In this document: positions 45,515-55,195 of the stretch, in pieces | Layout: each line of letters starts with the position of its first letter | Numbering within the stretch: position 1 is the stretch's first letter | Assembly: GCA_951813855.1 (NCBI GenBank) | Contig: OX638380.1 | Location: 2,496,876 to 2,560,875, forward strand | Source of the DNA: an uncultured Verrucomicrobiae bacterium | Lineage (GTDB): Bacteria > Verrucomicrobiota > Verrucomicrobiia > Limisphaerales > AAA164-E04 | Length of the DNA: 64,000 nucleotides | Reading direction: 5' to 3' | Program-made: the position numbers and the translations under genes | Notes under the pieces: generated by a model | Database searches by the model: none | The model's input: only the letters and a program-made list of their open reading frames with translations | Told to the model about the DNA's origin: nothing

Positions 45515-46959
45515 ACGACGCTACCGAAACCATCGAAAGTTTCGTCCAGAGCGATTACAAGTACGGATTTGTCACCGATATCGAGACCGATTCGGCGCCC
45601 CCGGGACTCGACGAAGACGTCATTCGCCTGATCTCCCACAAAAAACAAGAACCGGAGTTTCTGCTCGAATGGCGGCTGAAAGCCTATCGGCACTGGCAAA
45701 AAATGACTTCGCCGAGCTGGCCGATGGTCCGTTATCCGGCCGTCGACTTTCAGGACATCGTCTATTACGCCGCCCCCAAGAGTCCGGACGACGCTCCCAA
45801 AAGCCTGGACGAAGTCGACCCCAAACTCTTGGAAACCTACGAAAAACTGGGCATCCCCTTACACGAAAGAGAACGCTTGGCCGGCGTCGCCGTGGACGCC
45901 GTCTTCGACAGCGTTTCCGTCGGCACCACCTACCAGGAAACCCTCGCCGAACACGGCGTCGTCTTCTGCTCCTTCTCCGAAGCGGCTCGGGAACATCCGG
46001 AACAGGTCCAAAAATATCTCGGCACCGTCGTGCCCTTCACGGACAATTTCTACGCTTGCCTCAACTCGGCAGTCTTCAGCGACGGCTCTTTCGTCTTCAT
46101 CCCCAAGGGAGTGCGTTGCCCCATGGAGCTTTCCACCTACTTCCGGATCAACGCGGCTAAATCCGGACAGTTCGAACGCACTTTGATCATCGCCGAAGAA
46201 GGTTCCCACGTCAGTTACCTGGAAGGGTGCACCGCTCCGATGCGCGACGAAAACCAATTGCACGCCGCCGTCGTCGAGTTGATCGCCCTGGATAACGCCG
46301 AGATCAAATACTCGACCGTCCAAAACTGGTATCCCGGGGACGCCGAAGGCCGAGGCGGCATCTACAATTTCGTGACCAAGCGAGGCCTCTGCAAGGGAGC
46401 GCGTTCGCGCATCGCCTGGACTCAAGTCGAAACCGGTTCCGCCATCACCTGGAAATATCCGAGTTGCGTGTTGCTGGGAGACGAATCGATCGGCGAATTT
46501 CATTCGGTAGCCCTGACCAACAATTGCCAACAAGCCGACACCGGCACCAAGATGATCCACATCGGCAAAGATACGCGCAGCACGATCATCTCCAAGGGCA
46601 TCTCGGCCGGCCGGGGCCAAAACAGTTACCGGGGACTGGTTCAGATCAAGAAGAACGCTCGAGGCTCCCGGAATTTCTCCCAGTGCGATTCCCTGCTCAT
46701 CGGCAACCGGTGCGGCGCCCACACCTTCCCCTACGTCGAAGTCGGCAACCCCACTTCGAAAGTCGAACACGAAGCCACCACTTCCAAAATCGGCGAGGAC
46801 CAAATCTTTTATTGCAACCAGCGCGGCATCGAAACTCAAGACGCGGTGAACATGATCGTCAACGGGTTCTGCAAGGAAGTCTTCCGCGAACTGCCCATGG
46901 AATTCGCCATGGAAGCGCAGAAACTCTTGGACGTGAGCCTGGAAGGCAGCGTCGGTTAG
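45511..46959 (+). CDS. sufB: Fe-S cluster assembly scaffold SufB
   Basis: 482 residues, the usual length. Part of the SufBC2D scaffold in the cytosol, on which clusters are built from sulfur delivered by SufS. Family segments seen: [72 protein letters not shown], and the C-terminal [23 protein letters not shown] (in pieces) with the conserved cysteine. The start overlaps the fur stop. A 57-base gap separates it from sufC. Confidence 0.95.
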   Translation: MNDATETIESFVQSDYKYGFVTDIETDSAPPGLDEDVIRLISHKKQEPEFLLEWRLKAYRHWQKMTSPSWPMVRYPAVDFQDIVYYAAPKSPDDAPKSLDEVDPKLLETYEKLGIPLHERERLAGVAVDAVFDSVSVGTTYQETLAEHGVVFCSFSEAAREHPEQVQKYLGTVVPFTDNFYACLNSAVFSDGSFVFIPKGVRCPMELSTYFRINAAKSGQFERTLIIAEEGSHVSYLEGCTAPMRDENQLHAAVVELIALDNAEIKYSTVQNWYPGDAEGRGGIYNFVTKRGLCKGARSRIAWTQVETGSAITWKYPSCVLLGDESIGEFHSVALTNNCQQADTGTKMIHIGKDTRSTIISKGISAGRGQNSYRGLVQIKKNARGSRNFSQCDSLLIGNRCGAHTFPYVEVGNPTSKVEHEATTSKIGEDQIFYCNQRGIETQDAVNMIVNGFCKEVFRELPMEFAMEAQKLLDVSLEGSVG

Positions 46960-47016
46960 CGAGACGAACGACAGTACGAAAGCCGAGTCTTTTTCCTTAC
47001 GACCCCCAGAGCGAAT

Positions 47017-47778
47017 ATGTTCAAGATCGAAAATTTACATGCCGGCGTCGAAGACAAGTCGATCCTGAAAGGGATCGATCTGCAGATCAACGCCGGCGAA
47101 GTGCACGCCGTCATGGGCCCCAACGGCAGCGGCAAAAGCACTCTGGCCCAGATCATCGCCGGCCGGGACGGTTACGACATCACGCAAGGAACGATGGAAT
47201 TCCGCGGAAGGGATCTGCTGGATTGCGGCCCCGAGGAGCGGGCGCATCTGGGTGTTTTTCTCGCATTCCAGTACCCGGTAGAAATTCCGGGAGTCAATAC
47301 GACCTATTTCCTCAAGGCGGCCGTCAACGAAGTGCGCAAGGCCCGAGGCCTGCCGGAAATGGACGCGGTCAAGTTTCTCCAATACATCCGGGAAAAAGCG
47401 AAACTCTTGGATTTGCCGGGCGATTTCCTCAAACGATCGATCAACACCGGCTTTTCCGGCGGCGAAAAAAAACGCAACGAAATTTTCCAGATGGCCGTGC
47501 TGGAACCCGATTTCGCGGTGCTGGACGAGACCGATTCGGGATTGGATATCGACGCGCTCAAGACCGTATCCCACGGCGTGAATCAATTAAGAAACGCCCA
47601 ACGCGCCCAATTAGTCATCACCCATTACCAACGCTTGCTCGATTACATCGTCCCGGACATCGTCCATGTCTTGCACGACGGCCGCATCGTGCGCTCCGGC
47701 GACCGCGACTTGGCGCTGGAATTGGAGAAACGCGGATACAGTTGGGTAGCCGAGGCCTCCGCCACCCTACCGGCCTAA
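47017..47778 (+). CDS. sufC: Fe-S cluster assembly ATPase SufC
   Basis: 253-residue ABC-type ATPase. Walker A GPNGSGKST at 34-42, signature FSGGEKKRNEI, Walker B with the family-specific FAVLDETDSGLDIDAL, and switch His in VITHYQRLL. The ATPase drives opening of the SufB-SufD interface. It starts 57 bases after sufB and ends 18 bases before sufD. Confidence 0.95.
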   Translation: MFKIENLHAGVEDKSILKGIDLQINAGEVHAVMGPNGSGKSTLAQIIAGRDGYDITQGTMEFRGRDLLDCGPEERAHLGVFLAFQYPVEIPGVNTTYFLKAAVNEVRKARGLPEMDAVKFLQYIREKAKLLDLPGDFLKRSINTGFSGGEKKRNEIFQMAVLEPDFAVLDETDSGLDIDALKTVSHGVNQLRNAQRAQLVITHYQRLLDYIVPDIVHVLHDGRIVRSGDRDLALELEKRGYSWVAEASATLPA

Positions 47779-47796
47779 CCCAGGGTTAGCGACATC

Positions 47797-49110
47797 ATGA
47801 CCGACTCGGTTGCCACTCTGCCCCATCCGAACGACCTGCCTTTCAGCGCTCCGGCGGCGGAACCCGAATGGCTAAGTTCACTACGCCGGTCCGCTTGGGA
47901 TCGATTCGAGCGCATCGGTTGGCCCACGCTGGCGGACGAAGACTGGCGCTTCACCAATCTCAACCCGCTCAAGCAATTGTCGTTGACGCCGAGCCGGAAA
48001 CCGGCGTCGCCGGTCACCCGGGAAGCGGTCGAGGCTCGAAGCCTGCTCAAGGGAATCGAAGCCGTGCGCCTGATTTTCGTCGACGGTTATTTCGCGCCCG
48101 AACTTTCCGATCGACCGGAATTCGATCACGGGATTCACGTCGCCAGTCTGGGCCAAGCGCTAGGCAATTCCAACGGATCCTACCGGCCATACCTGACGGC
48201 CCCGACCCGTCCCGAGCTCAACGCCTTCGCCGCCCTGAACACGGCATGGTTCGCCGACGGAGTCGCCGTCAGCGTCCCGCCCCGCCAAACCGTGTCGCTT
48301 CCGATTCTGGCCATCTTCGCCGCCCACGGGGCCGCCGAAGGCCCGACGACCAACCCGCGAAACTTTCTTCGTCTGCAAGAGGGTTCCTCAGCCACGTTCA
48401 TCGAAGAACACGTCAGCTTGAACGAAACTCCCTACCTGACGAATGCGGTTACCGAATGCCTGGTCGGCGAACAGGCTTCCGTCGAACATCTCAAAATCCA
48501 GGACCAATCCCCGGCGACCCATCATTTAGCCACCTTCCATGCCTGGCTCGAACGGCATTCCCGGCTTTCCAGTCATTCGCTGGCTCTAGGCGCCCGCCTG
48601 GCTCGCAACGATCTCCGGGTGAAACTCGAGGGCGAAGGAGCCGAATGCGTACTCAACGGCCTCTACCTGACCGACGGACAACGGCTCGCCGACCATCACA
48701 TGGTAGTCGACCACGTCGCGCCCCGGTGCCAAAGCCACGAATACTTCAACGGCATATTGAGCGATCGTTCGCGGGGCGTATTCCACGGCCGGATACTCGT
48801 GCAGCAAGAAGCCCAGAAAACCGACGCCAAGCAAACCAGCAAGAGTTTGCTGCTCTCGGACGAAGCGGTCGTCAATACCAAGCCGCAATTGGAAATCTAC
48901 GCCGACGACGTCAAATGCACTCACGGCGCGACCATCGGACAAATGGACGAGGAAGCGATCTTCTATTTACGCGCCCGAGGCATCCCGCTGCCGGTCGCCC
49001 AGCAAATCATCCAACTCGCCTTCGCCGAAGAAATCGTCGAACGGATTCAAGAGCGAGCCGTCCGGCAACGACTGGCGGATGTCGTGCAAGAGCGCCTGAA
49101 AATCACCTGA
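47797..49110 (+). CDS. sufD: Fe-S cluster assembly protein SufD
   Basis: 437 residues, paralogous to SufB. An N-terminal helical part includes DEDWRFTNLNPLKQL, and the right-handed beta-helix core ends with the family signature SDEAVVNTKPQLEIYADDVKCTHGATIGQ (in pieces). The conserved His and Cys of KCTHGAT are intact. The C-terminus, LPVAQQIIQLAFAEEIVERI, is typical. It lies five bases before sufT. Confidence 0.93.
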   Translation: MTDSVATLPHPNDLPFSAPAAEPEWLSSLRRSAWDRFERIGWPTLADEDWRFTNLNPLKQLSLTPSRKPASPVTREAVEARSLLKGIEAVRLIFVDGYFAPELSDRPEFDHGIHVASLGQALGNSNGSYRPYLTAPTRPELNAFAALNTAWFADGVAVSVPPRQTVSLPILAIFAAHGAAEGPTTNPRNFLRLQEGSSATFIEEHVSLNETPYLTNAVTECLVGEQASVEHLKIQDQSPATHHLATFHAWLERHSRLSSHSLALGARLARNDLRVKLEGEGAECVLNGLYLTDGQRLADHHMVVDHVAPRCQSHEYFNGILSDRSRGVFHGRILVQQEAQKTDAKQTSKSLLLSDEAVVNTKPQLEIYADDVKCTHGATIGQMDEEAIFYLRARGIPLPVAQQIIQLAFAEEIVERIQERAVRQRLADVVQERLKIT

Positions 49111-49115
49111 GCACC

Positions 49116-49670
49116 ATGAGCCACCCCTCTCCCATTCCGCTTTCCCGCGACGTTCAAGCCACCCTGGTCCCGGCCGGCGATCCGGTAACGTTGCAAGCCG
49201 GAGCCGAAGCCGTCATTACCCAGGAGCTAGGCGGCAACTATACGGTGATCGTCAACGGAAACATGTTCCGCATCGATCAAGCCGACGGTGACGCCTTGGG
49301 CAAGGAGACGACCTCGGCGACCGCCGGAACCGGCACTCGAACCGCCCAGTCCGGCGACGACTTGATGACCGAAATCTGGAATCAACTCAAAACCTGTTAC
49401 GACCCGGAAATTCCGGTCAACATCGTCGACCTCGGACTCATCTACGATTGCCAACTGCATCCCGGCGGCGATAACGGCCAGCGAGTCGAAGTGAAGATGA
49501 CGCTCACGGCCCCCGGATGCGGCATGGGGCCCGTGTTGCAGCAAGACGTACAGAACAAGCTGCTTTGCTTGGAAGAAGTTGCCGAAGCCGACGTGGCGTT
49601 GGTTTGGGAACCGCAATGGAATCAGGGGATGATGTCCGATGCCGCCCGGCTGGAATTGGGACTGATGTGA
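49116..49670 (+). CDS. sufT: Putative Fe-S cluster assembly protein SufT
   Basis: 184 residues. The N-terminal ~90 residues (VTLQAGAEAVITQELGGNYTV) are followed by a MIP18/DUF59 domain: DPEIPVNIVDLGLIYD and MTLTAPGCGMGPVLQQDV with the conserved cysteine. SufT is thought to help in maturation of Fe-S proteins. The ATG at 49116 is chosen because the frame upstream overlaps sufD. The stop overlaps the sufS start as GTGA. Confidence 0.9.
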   Translation: MSHPSPIPLSRDVQATLVPAGDPVTLQAGAEAVITQELGGNYTVIVNGNMFRIDQADGDALGKETTSATAGTGTRTAQSGDDLMTEIWNQLKTCYDPEIPVNIVDLGLIYDCQLHPGGDNGQRVEVKMTLTAPGCGMGPVLQQDVQNKLLCLEEVAEADVALVWEPQWNQGMMSDAARLELGLM

Positions 49671-50917
49671 CTTCGAATCGAAGCGATATCGATTGGGCGG
49701 CTATTCGGGAAGATTTTCCGATTCTGGAACAGCAGGTCAACGGACATCCCCTGGTATATTTCGACAACGCCGCCAGCAGTCAACGGCCCCGCCAAGTCAT
49801 CGACGCCATCGCTAGGTACTATCGAACCGATCACGCCAACGTACACCGGGGCGTCCATGAACTGAGCAATCGAGCTACCAACGCCTACGAAGCAGCTCGT
49901 CGAAGAACGGCACAATTCTTCAACGCTTCCTCGCCGGAAGAAATCGTGTTCGTTCGGGGAGCGACCGAGGCCATCAATCTGGTCGCCGCCAGTTGGGGAC
50001 GGGCCCGGCTGAAACCCGGGGATCGGATCCTGCTGACCGAAATGGAACATCACAGCAATCTGGTGCCTTGGCAACTCCTCGCCCAGGAAACCCAAACGGA
50101 AATCGTCTGGTGGCCGATAACCGAGTATGGAGAAGATCTCGACTGGTCGGAACTGGACCGGTTGCTCACCCCTGAAGTCAAACTTCTCGCCTGCACCCAC
50201 GTTTCCAACACCTTGGGATTGATAAATCCGGTCGAGAAAATCTGCCGCCGCGCCCGGGAAAACGGTACGATCACCCTGATCGACGGCGCCCAGAGCGCGG
50301 GCCACTTGCCGGTGGACGTTCAAGCTATCGGCTGCGACTTCTTCGCCTTCTCCGGCCATAAAATGTGCGGACCTACCGGGATCGGAGGCCTCTACGGCCG
50401 CCGGCAGATTCTCGAGCCAATGCCTCCCTGGCACGGCGGCGGAGAAATGATCGACGAGGTGAATTTCACGGGAGCGACCTACAAACCGCCTCCTTACCGG
50501 TTCGAGGCGGGCACCCCCAATGTCGCCGGCGCCGTGGGATTGCACGCCGCCATGGATTATCTGGACGCGATCGGTCGAGAAAATATTTTCGAGCATGACC
50601 GGGAGTTGACCGAATACGCCTGCGGAAAAATCGAAGAGTTTGGAAACCTGCGACTCTTCGGGCCCCGTCAAGGACGCGGAGCGGTGCTCAGTTTTCTCCT
50701 TAACGACGTGCATGCCCACGACCTCGTTTCCTACGTCGACAGCCGAGGCGTCGCGTTGCGCGGCGGACACCATTGCACCCAACCGTTGATGCAAAAGCTG
50801 GGAGTAACCGCCACGGCCCGAGCCAGTTTCTACTTCTATAACCGCCGGGAAGAGATCGATATTCTCCTCGACGCCCTGCAACGAGCCCGGCGCCTGTTCG
50901 GCGACCGTCCGGCTTGA
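49667..50917 (+). CDS. sufS: Cysteine desulfurase SufS
   Basis: 416-residue PLP enzyme of group II, source of sulfur for the SUF system. The PLP lysine is about K232 in FSGHKMCGPTGIG, and the persulfide cysteine about C370 in RGGHHCTQPLM. VYFDNAASSQRP and HANVHRGVHELSNRAT are typical N-terminal marks. The GTG at 49667 overlaps the sufT stop; the longer upstream frame lies within sufT and is rejected. A SufE or SufU partner is not present in the operon. Confidence 0.93.
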   Translation: MTSNRSDIDWAAIREDFPILEQQVNGHPLVYFDNAASSQRPRQVIDAIARYYRTDHANVHRGVHELSNRATNAYEAARRRTAQFFNASSPEEIVFVRGATEAINLVAASWGRARLKPGDRILLTEMEHHSNLVPWQLLAQETQTEIVWWPITEYGEDLDWSELDRLLTPEVKLLACTHVSNTLGLINPVEKICRRARENGTITLIDGAQSAGHLPVDVQAIGCDFFAFSGHKMCGPTGIGGLYGRRQILEPMPPWHGGGEMIDEVNFTGATYKPPPYRFEAGTPNVAGAVGLHAAMDYLDAIGRENIFEHDRELTEYACGKIEEFGNLRLFGPRQGRGAVLSFLLNDVHAHDLVSYVDSRGVALRGGHHCTQPLMQKLGVTATARASFYFYNRREEIDILLDALQRARRLFGDRPA

Positions 50918-50931
50918 CTCTGTCGCCAACC

Positions 50932-51489
50932 ATGACCGTTACCGCCGAAAAGTTGAGTCCTGATTCGACCATGCGCACCGTATTGAACGCCTACCCTTGG
51001 GCGCAACGGGCACTGTTCCGAAAGTATCATATCGGCGGCTGTAGCCATTGCGCTTTTCAGCCGGAAGAAACCTTGGCCGAGGTCTGCCGCCGCCACGGCG
51101 ACTTGGCCCCGGAAGAAGTCTTGCGTCACATTCAGGAAAGCCACGAGGAAGACCGTCGAATGTTGATCGCTCCGCAAGAAGCCGCCCGGCTTTGCAGCGA
51201 AGGCGAATCGGTTCGTTGGCTGGACATTCGCACCTTGGAAGAATGGAACGCCGTTCGTCTGGCCGACGCGGTGCGCCTGTCGCAAGACACCATGCAGACC
51301 ATCCTCGCCCAATGGCCAAGAGACGCCTTGCTGATCATTTACGATCATCTGGGACAAACCAGCCTGGACGCCGCGACCTACTTTCAAGGCCAGGGATTCA
51401 CCAAGGTCCGCTGTCTGGCCGGAGGGATCGACGCTTGGTCGCGAGAAGTGGATTCCTCGTTGCGGCGCTATCGCATGGAACCCGAATAA
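50932..51489 (+). CDS. DUF1858 plus rhodanese-like protein, catalytic Cys missing
   Basis: 185 residues from ATG 50932 (or from the TTG at 50914 that overlaps the sufS stop). The N-terminal helical domain (about 1-65; STMRTVLNAYPWAQRALFRKY, GGCSHCAFQPEETL) resembles DUF1858/ScdA-like domains with a CxxC that could bind metal or sulfur. The C-terminal rhodanese-like domain (about 75-175) has LDIRTLEEWNAVRL and GGIDAWS, but its active-site loop reads IIYDHLGQTS with Asp where the persulfide Cys should be. It is therefore probably a binding rather than a transferase module. As last gene of the suf operon it may carry or sense sulfur; this is inference. Confidence 0.78.
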   Translation: MTVTAEKLSPDSTMRTVLNAYPWAQRALFRKYHIGGCSHCAFQPEETLAEVCRRHGDLAPEEVLRHIQESHEEDRRMLIAPQEAARLCSEGESVRWLDIRTLEEWNAVRLADAVRLSQDTMQTILAQWPRDALLIIYDHLGQTSLDAATYFQGQGFTKVRCLAGGIDAWSREVDSSLRRYRMEPE

Positions 51490-51499
51490 CCGCCGGCCC

Positions 51500-52606
51500 T
51501 CAGGCCACGGTCAATTCGTCCATCCGCACCAAGGCGTCGGTAAGCGAAGTCAGCCCCAAACCGGGACGATCGGAAGCCTTCATCCTGCCCTGTTCGCGTT
51601 GCGGAGCGCCTTCGGCCGTAGCGACGGTGACGTAACTGTTGAAGTCGGTCGAGGCAAGCAACAACTCCGAAGGGGTGCTGTGAGCCAAGTGGGCAATAGC
51701 GGCGGTAGCGACATCGCCTCCCCAACTATCCTCGACGATCATCGCCAAGCCCAGTTTGACGCAAAGATCCCTCGCCTGCCGAGTCCGGGTCAGTCCACCG
51801 AATTTACTGATCTTGAGATTGACCGCGTCCATGGCCCGATCGTTTCTCCCCCGCAGGATTTGTTCCAGGCTGTCAATGCATTCGTCCAGTATCAAAGGTA
51901 ACCCGGTATGCTCTCTTACCGACCGGCATTCCTCGTAACTCAAGCAAGGTTGCTCGATACTCACCGCCGTCCGGCTCACGGCGTTGACCACTCGCATGGC
52001 GTCAAACATCGACCATCCCGTATTGGCATCGGCGATCAACAGTTCCCCTTTCATCAAGCGCTCCGAAACCGCCTTGATTCGAGCGATATCCTCTTCAGGC
52101 CGGCCGCCCACCTTGAGTTGAAACCGGGAATAACCTTCGGCTCTCCGTTCGGCAACCCGTTCGGCCATCGCTTCGGGAGCTTCCTGGGAAATCGCCCGAT
52201 ACAAAGGATAATCCTCGCCATACCTGCCGCCCAGCAACTGGCACAACGGCAAGCCACAGGCTTGGCCCAGAATATCCCAACAGGCGATATCGATACCGGA
52301 TTTAACGTAGGGATGCCCTTTCAACACGCGGTCCATCTGGAGATTAAGTTTGTCAAGTTCGCGCGGGTCGCAACCCAGCAACGAAGGTCCCAATTCGGCG
52401 ACGCCAGTGCGAACTCCCCGAGCGTAAGCCGGCAAATAGGCGGGGCCCAAGGGGCAGACTTCGCCATAACCGGTCAAACCGTCGTCCGTGGAAACGGCAA
52501 TTACGGTCGAATCGAAGATCGAGACCGACTTGCCTCCCGACCAATGATAGCTGCCTTCGTGAAGCGGCAGATTCGCCCGATACACTTCGATTCGATCGAT
52601 TTTCAT
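51500..52606 (-). CDS. Enolase-superfamily enzyme (mandelate racemase/muconate lactonizing type)
   Basis: 368 residues from ATG 52606 (a GTG at 52615 is also possible). The N-terminal capping domain includes TDDGLTGYGEVCPLGPAY, and the TIM barrel has Lys in FQLKVGG, metal ligands Asp in LIADANTGW, Glu in SIEQPC and Asp/Glu in LILDECID, and Lys in VNLKISKFGGLT. The first Lys of a KxK motif is Gln (QLK). The pattern is closest in my memory to cis-3-hydroxyproline dehydratase-like members, but dipeptide epimerase or muconate cycloisomerase relatives cannot be excluded. Converges with the suf operon by 10 bases; it stands alone. Confidence 0.75.
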   Translation of the reverse strand: MKIDRIEVYRANLPLHEGSYHWSGGKSVSIFDSTVIAVSTDDGLTGYGEVCPLGPAYLPAYARGVRTGVAELGPSLLGCDPRELDKLNLQMDRVLKGHPYVKSGIDIACWDILGQACGLPLCQLLGGRYGEDYPLYRAISQEAPEAMAERVAERRAEGYSRFQLKVGGRPEEDIARIKAVSERLMKGELLIADANTGWSMFDAMRVVNAVSRTAVSIEQPCLSYEECRSVREHTGLPLILDECIDSLEQILRGRNDRAMDAVNLKISKFGGLTRTRQARDLCVKLGLAMIVEDSWGGDVATAAIAHLAHSTPSELLLASTDFNSYVTVATAEGAPQREQGRMKASDRPGLGLTSLTDALVRMDELTVA

Positions 52607-52688
52607 CAACAGCACTTAGGTGCGCTTAGTCGCGTTAAATCCGACATGACTAGTTTGCGGCGAAGTTCCGTTCGGTTCAACGTCAAAA

Positions 52689-53780
52689 TCAACGAATTGT
52701 CCTTGATAATCTTTTAACCGTAAGCACTGCGATGAATATTGGTGCCACTGCAAGGACCAATGCGACACAAAGTTTCAGAACGATACTGGGCGAATGATTT
52801 CCGGTCTTCAAATTCAATATCTTCGTCAAAAAACTTACTTTCGGTCTCGGGTACCTACTGGCTACTAATTTGGTTCCGTCCCAATATCGATTTCGATTCA
52901 CAAAAACAGTACCAGATTCATCGGGAGATCGAATCTCGGTGCCGACCGGTAAATTTTGATTTCTCCAAGTCCAATAACTCGAATCGTTAATTACGATTTC
53001 GGCGTTTTTTAAATGAATTTGCGTTATCACAGGATCAGAATGGTATACCATCACTTTACTAGGCAACCACGGATAATCAGAATTGTCATAGTATGATATA
53101 ATCCCGCAACCTTCATAGAAACATTGATAAACCCGCCATCCATAAATCGCATCGTTGCCAATCCAGTAAGCAACCAGTCCGTTTTCACTGGAATCGAGAG
53201 GTTCGACACGAATATGCCAGGTATTGATGCCGTCTATGAGCAACCGGCCTAAATATTTCACCGAACTTTCTTCTAGAATGTCGTTCTCAAACGCCTGGGC
53301 CACCGACACGTTCACATAGATATTGTAGCGAGAGAATTCGGAACGATTCCGGCCTCCCAAAACCCGGGGATCGAAGGCAAAAAAATTGCCGTTCCACCAA
53401 GTTAGAGGATGAGAAATATACAGGGTGCCGGCAGCTCTCGCCCTCCCCCTACCGTGGGAGTCTTCATAATAGGTAAAACCGAGCAAACCATCGTAAACGC
53501 AAAAATAGTAGTTGTTGCGTAGAGTATGGTAAGAATCTTCCATTAGGTGATTTCGCCCGTCAAATACTCTTTTTTCACGATCGAAATTTACTGTGTATTC
53601 CTGATAACTGTCGGGGTAGGAAGGATAGGAAGAAAATATGAAATATCTAACTACCGAGATTTCTAGACGGGAGGGCGGGGTCGATTCACGAATCATCGCC
53701 AGCCGTTGCAATAACGCGGCCGGGTCTTCGGCTGGATCTATTATCCGCTCCTCGGAAAATCCGGAATGGCAACAGAGCAT
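52689..53780 (-). pseudogene. Unknown C-terminally anchored protein, 5' end cut off by IS630
   Basis: 363 residues remain, starting at an internal Met. The original start was at 54986: joining 54986-54937 to 53781 (removing the IS and one TA) gives MPSERASLIWVNVSLAF before the present MLCCHSGFSEE, a clear signal peptide. The mature part has Tyr-rich beta strands (YIGNDAIYGW-like YWIGNDAIYG, DYPWLPSKV, YWTWRNQNLPVGTEI) and a C-terminal membrane helix (CVALVLAVAPIFIAVLTV) with a basic tail. It is paralogous to the protein at 55196-56353. Family unknown to me. The truncated product could still be made but would lack most of its export signal. Confidence 0.75.
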
Positions 53781-53806
53781 ATCAATCTTTGCAAAAGTAA
53801 TGTCAT
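53780..53806 (+). repeat. IS630 left inverted repeat with TA
   Basis: TATCAATCTTTGCAAAAGTA and seven more bases (27 in all) match the complement of 54910-54936 with one mismatch (position 9). Confidence 0.93.
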
Positions 53807-53893
53807 AATTGATCAGGAATTTATTAATCCGAAAAATGAAAAATATTTATTTTTTTTTGCAACGTTTTTTGTATTGAGAATGTCTATAAAGAC

Positions 53894-54913
53894 GTGAACG
53901 ATAAACCAACTCAATCTTCTCGTAATCACTATACCTATGAACTACGAACAACTGCGGTAGAAGCTGTTAAAAATGGCTCAACCGTAGCTGAAGTTGTCAG
54001 TGTAATGGGTATGTCTGCACGCACAGTATTTCGCTGGCTTGTTTGGTTTTCGACTGGGAGTTACGAAGGACTCAAAGACAATCCTAAATCAGGACGTCCC
54101 CGTAAGATTACAGAAGAAATGGCTCAATGGTTATACAACGCGGTGACTATGGGAAATCCCAAGCAATTTCAATTCGACTTTTGCCTGTGGAGTCTCAAAA
54201 CCATGCAAGTGTTATTGAAACAACAATTCGGGGTGTCGGTTCACGTTTCCACCATCAGTCGATTGCTTCATTCTATGGGATTAACTCCCCAGCGCCCCAT
54301 CCACAAGTCTTACAAACAAAACCAGAAGAAAATCAAACGGTATCTGGAGATGTTTCCAGGCTTGAAACAACGAGCTGAGCAAGAGAATGCCCTAATTCTC
54401 TTTTTGGATGAAGCGTCAGTCCGAGCTGATTATCATCGAGGAACCACTTGGTCTCGAATCGGTGTCACGCCGGTAGTTCGAGATGCCGGGGATCGCTATT
54501 CGATTAAACTAGTTTCAGCCATATCCGCTGACGGGCGGATGATATTTAACATTTTCAAAGGAAAAATGAATGCCCAGCGTTTTTGTGAGTTTTTATCGAA
54601 ACTCTCTAAGGATGTGGGACGGAAAATAATTGTTGTTTGTGATAACGCCAGCTATCATACAGCAGATTATACCCAAGAGTTCGTAGCCGAAAACGATAGT
54701 ATTGAAATGAAATATCTTCCTCCATACAGCCCTGAATTAAATCCCGATGAGCAGGTTTGGAACCATTTAAAGCAAAGATTAGCTAAAATAATGATACCCA
54801 ACAAAAAGACGATGCAACAGAAAATTCAAAACATTATGCAATCCATCCAAAAGAAAATGGGAATGGTCCAATCATACTTTAAATTGGATGATACTCGATA
54901 TATAATTACATGA
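53894..54913 (+). CDS. IS630-family transposase
   Basis: 339 residues, GTG start. The N-terminal helix-turn-helix region (STVAEVVSVMGMSARTVFRWL) and a second one (GVSVHVSTISRLLHSMGL) are followed by the DDE catalytic domain: Asp in LILFLDEASVRAD, Asp in IIVVCDNASYHTA, and Glu in the signature PPYSPELNPDEQVWNHLK. The frame is intact with no stop or frameshift, so the element may be active. AT-rich compared with the chromosome. Confidence 0.95.
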   Translation: MNDKPTQSSRNHYTYELRTTAVEAVKNGSTVAEVVSVMGMSARTVFRWLVWFSTGSYEGLKDNPKSGRPRKITEEMAQWLYNAVTMGNPKQFQFDFCLWSLKTMQVLLKQQFGVSVHVSTISRLLHSMGLTPQRPIHKSYKQNQKKIKRYLEMFPGLKQRAEQENALILFLDEASVRADYHRGTTWSRIGVTPVVRDAGDRYSIKLVSAISADGRMIFNIFKGKMNAQRFCEFLSKLSKDVGRKIIVVCDNASYHTADYTQEFVAENDSIEMKYLPPYSPELNPDEQVWNHLKQRLAKIMIPNKKTMQQKIQNIMQSIQKKMGMVQSYFKLDDTRYIIT

Positions 54914-54936
54914 CATTACTTTTGCAATGATTGATA
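54910..54936 (-). repeat. IS630 right inverted repeat with TA
   Basis: Mirror copy of 53780-53806 with one mismatch. The outer TA is the duplicated target. Confidence 0.93.
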
Positions 54937-54986
54937 AACGCCAACGACACGTTAACCCAGATCAGGGAGGCACGCTCGCTGGGCAT
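54937..54986 (-). pseudogene. Detached 5' end of the IS630-disrupted gene
   Basis: Encodes MPSERASLIWVNVSLAF (17 codons; the last is completed by the T of the duplicated TA), with GGGAG just before the ATG. It is the missing signal peptide of the gene at 52689-53780. The paralog has an equivalent hydrophobic leader, VYLYVWTAFLSGC, at the same place. Confidence 0.75.
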
Positions 54987-55195
54987 TCTCCCGAAACTGA
55001 CATAAACGGAAGCCTGGCTACCGCCCACCCGTCTACTTGATACCCTAGCGCTCCAAAGAACCGACATAATGCAGGAAGGTGATGTTCAACTCGTGAATGC
55101 AGAGATTTCGTCGAATACCGTTTAACACTATCCGGATTTTTCATTGCGCCTTCGAATTAGTCTTGGCAGCTTCGAGATCATTCGCACCCATTTCA

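Larger units (their letters stand above)
53780..54936 (+). mobile_element. IS630-family insertion sequence, complete
   Basis: About 1.15 kb bounded by 25-base inverted repeats plus the duplicated TA target typical of IS630/Tc1-mariner elements. One intact transposase gene. Removing it with one TA restores an open reading frame in the interrupted gene on the minus strand. Confidence 0.93.

Noticed and set aside
47868..49115. In-frame upstream extension of sufT through sufD
   Set aside because: It is Arg/Pro-rich and entirely overlaps sufD; the ATG at 49116 gives the normal SufT length.
49622..50929. Minus-strand open frame of 435 codons antisense to sufS
   Set aside because: SufS has intact catalytic Lys and Cys; the antisense frame is a shadow.
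54962..55144. 60-codon minus-strand frame right of the IS element
   Set aside because: Different frame from the restored signal peptide and without family resemblance.
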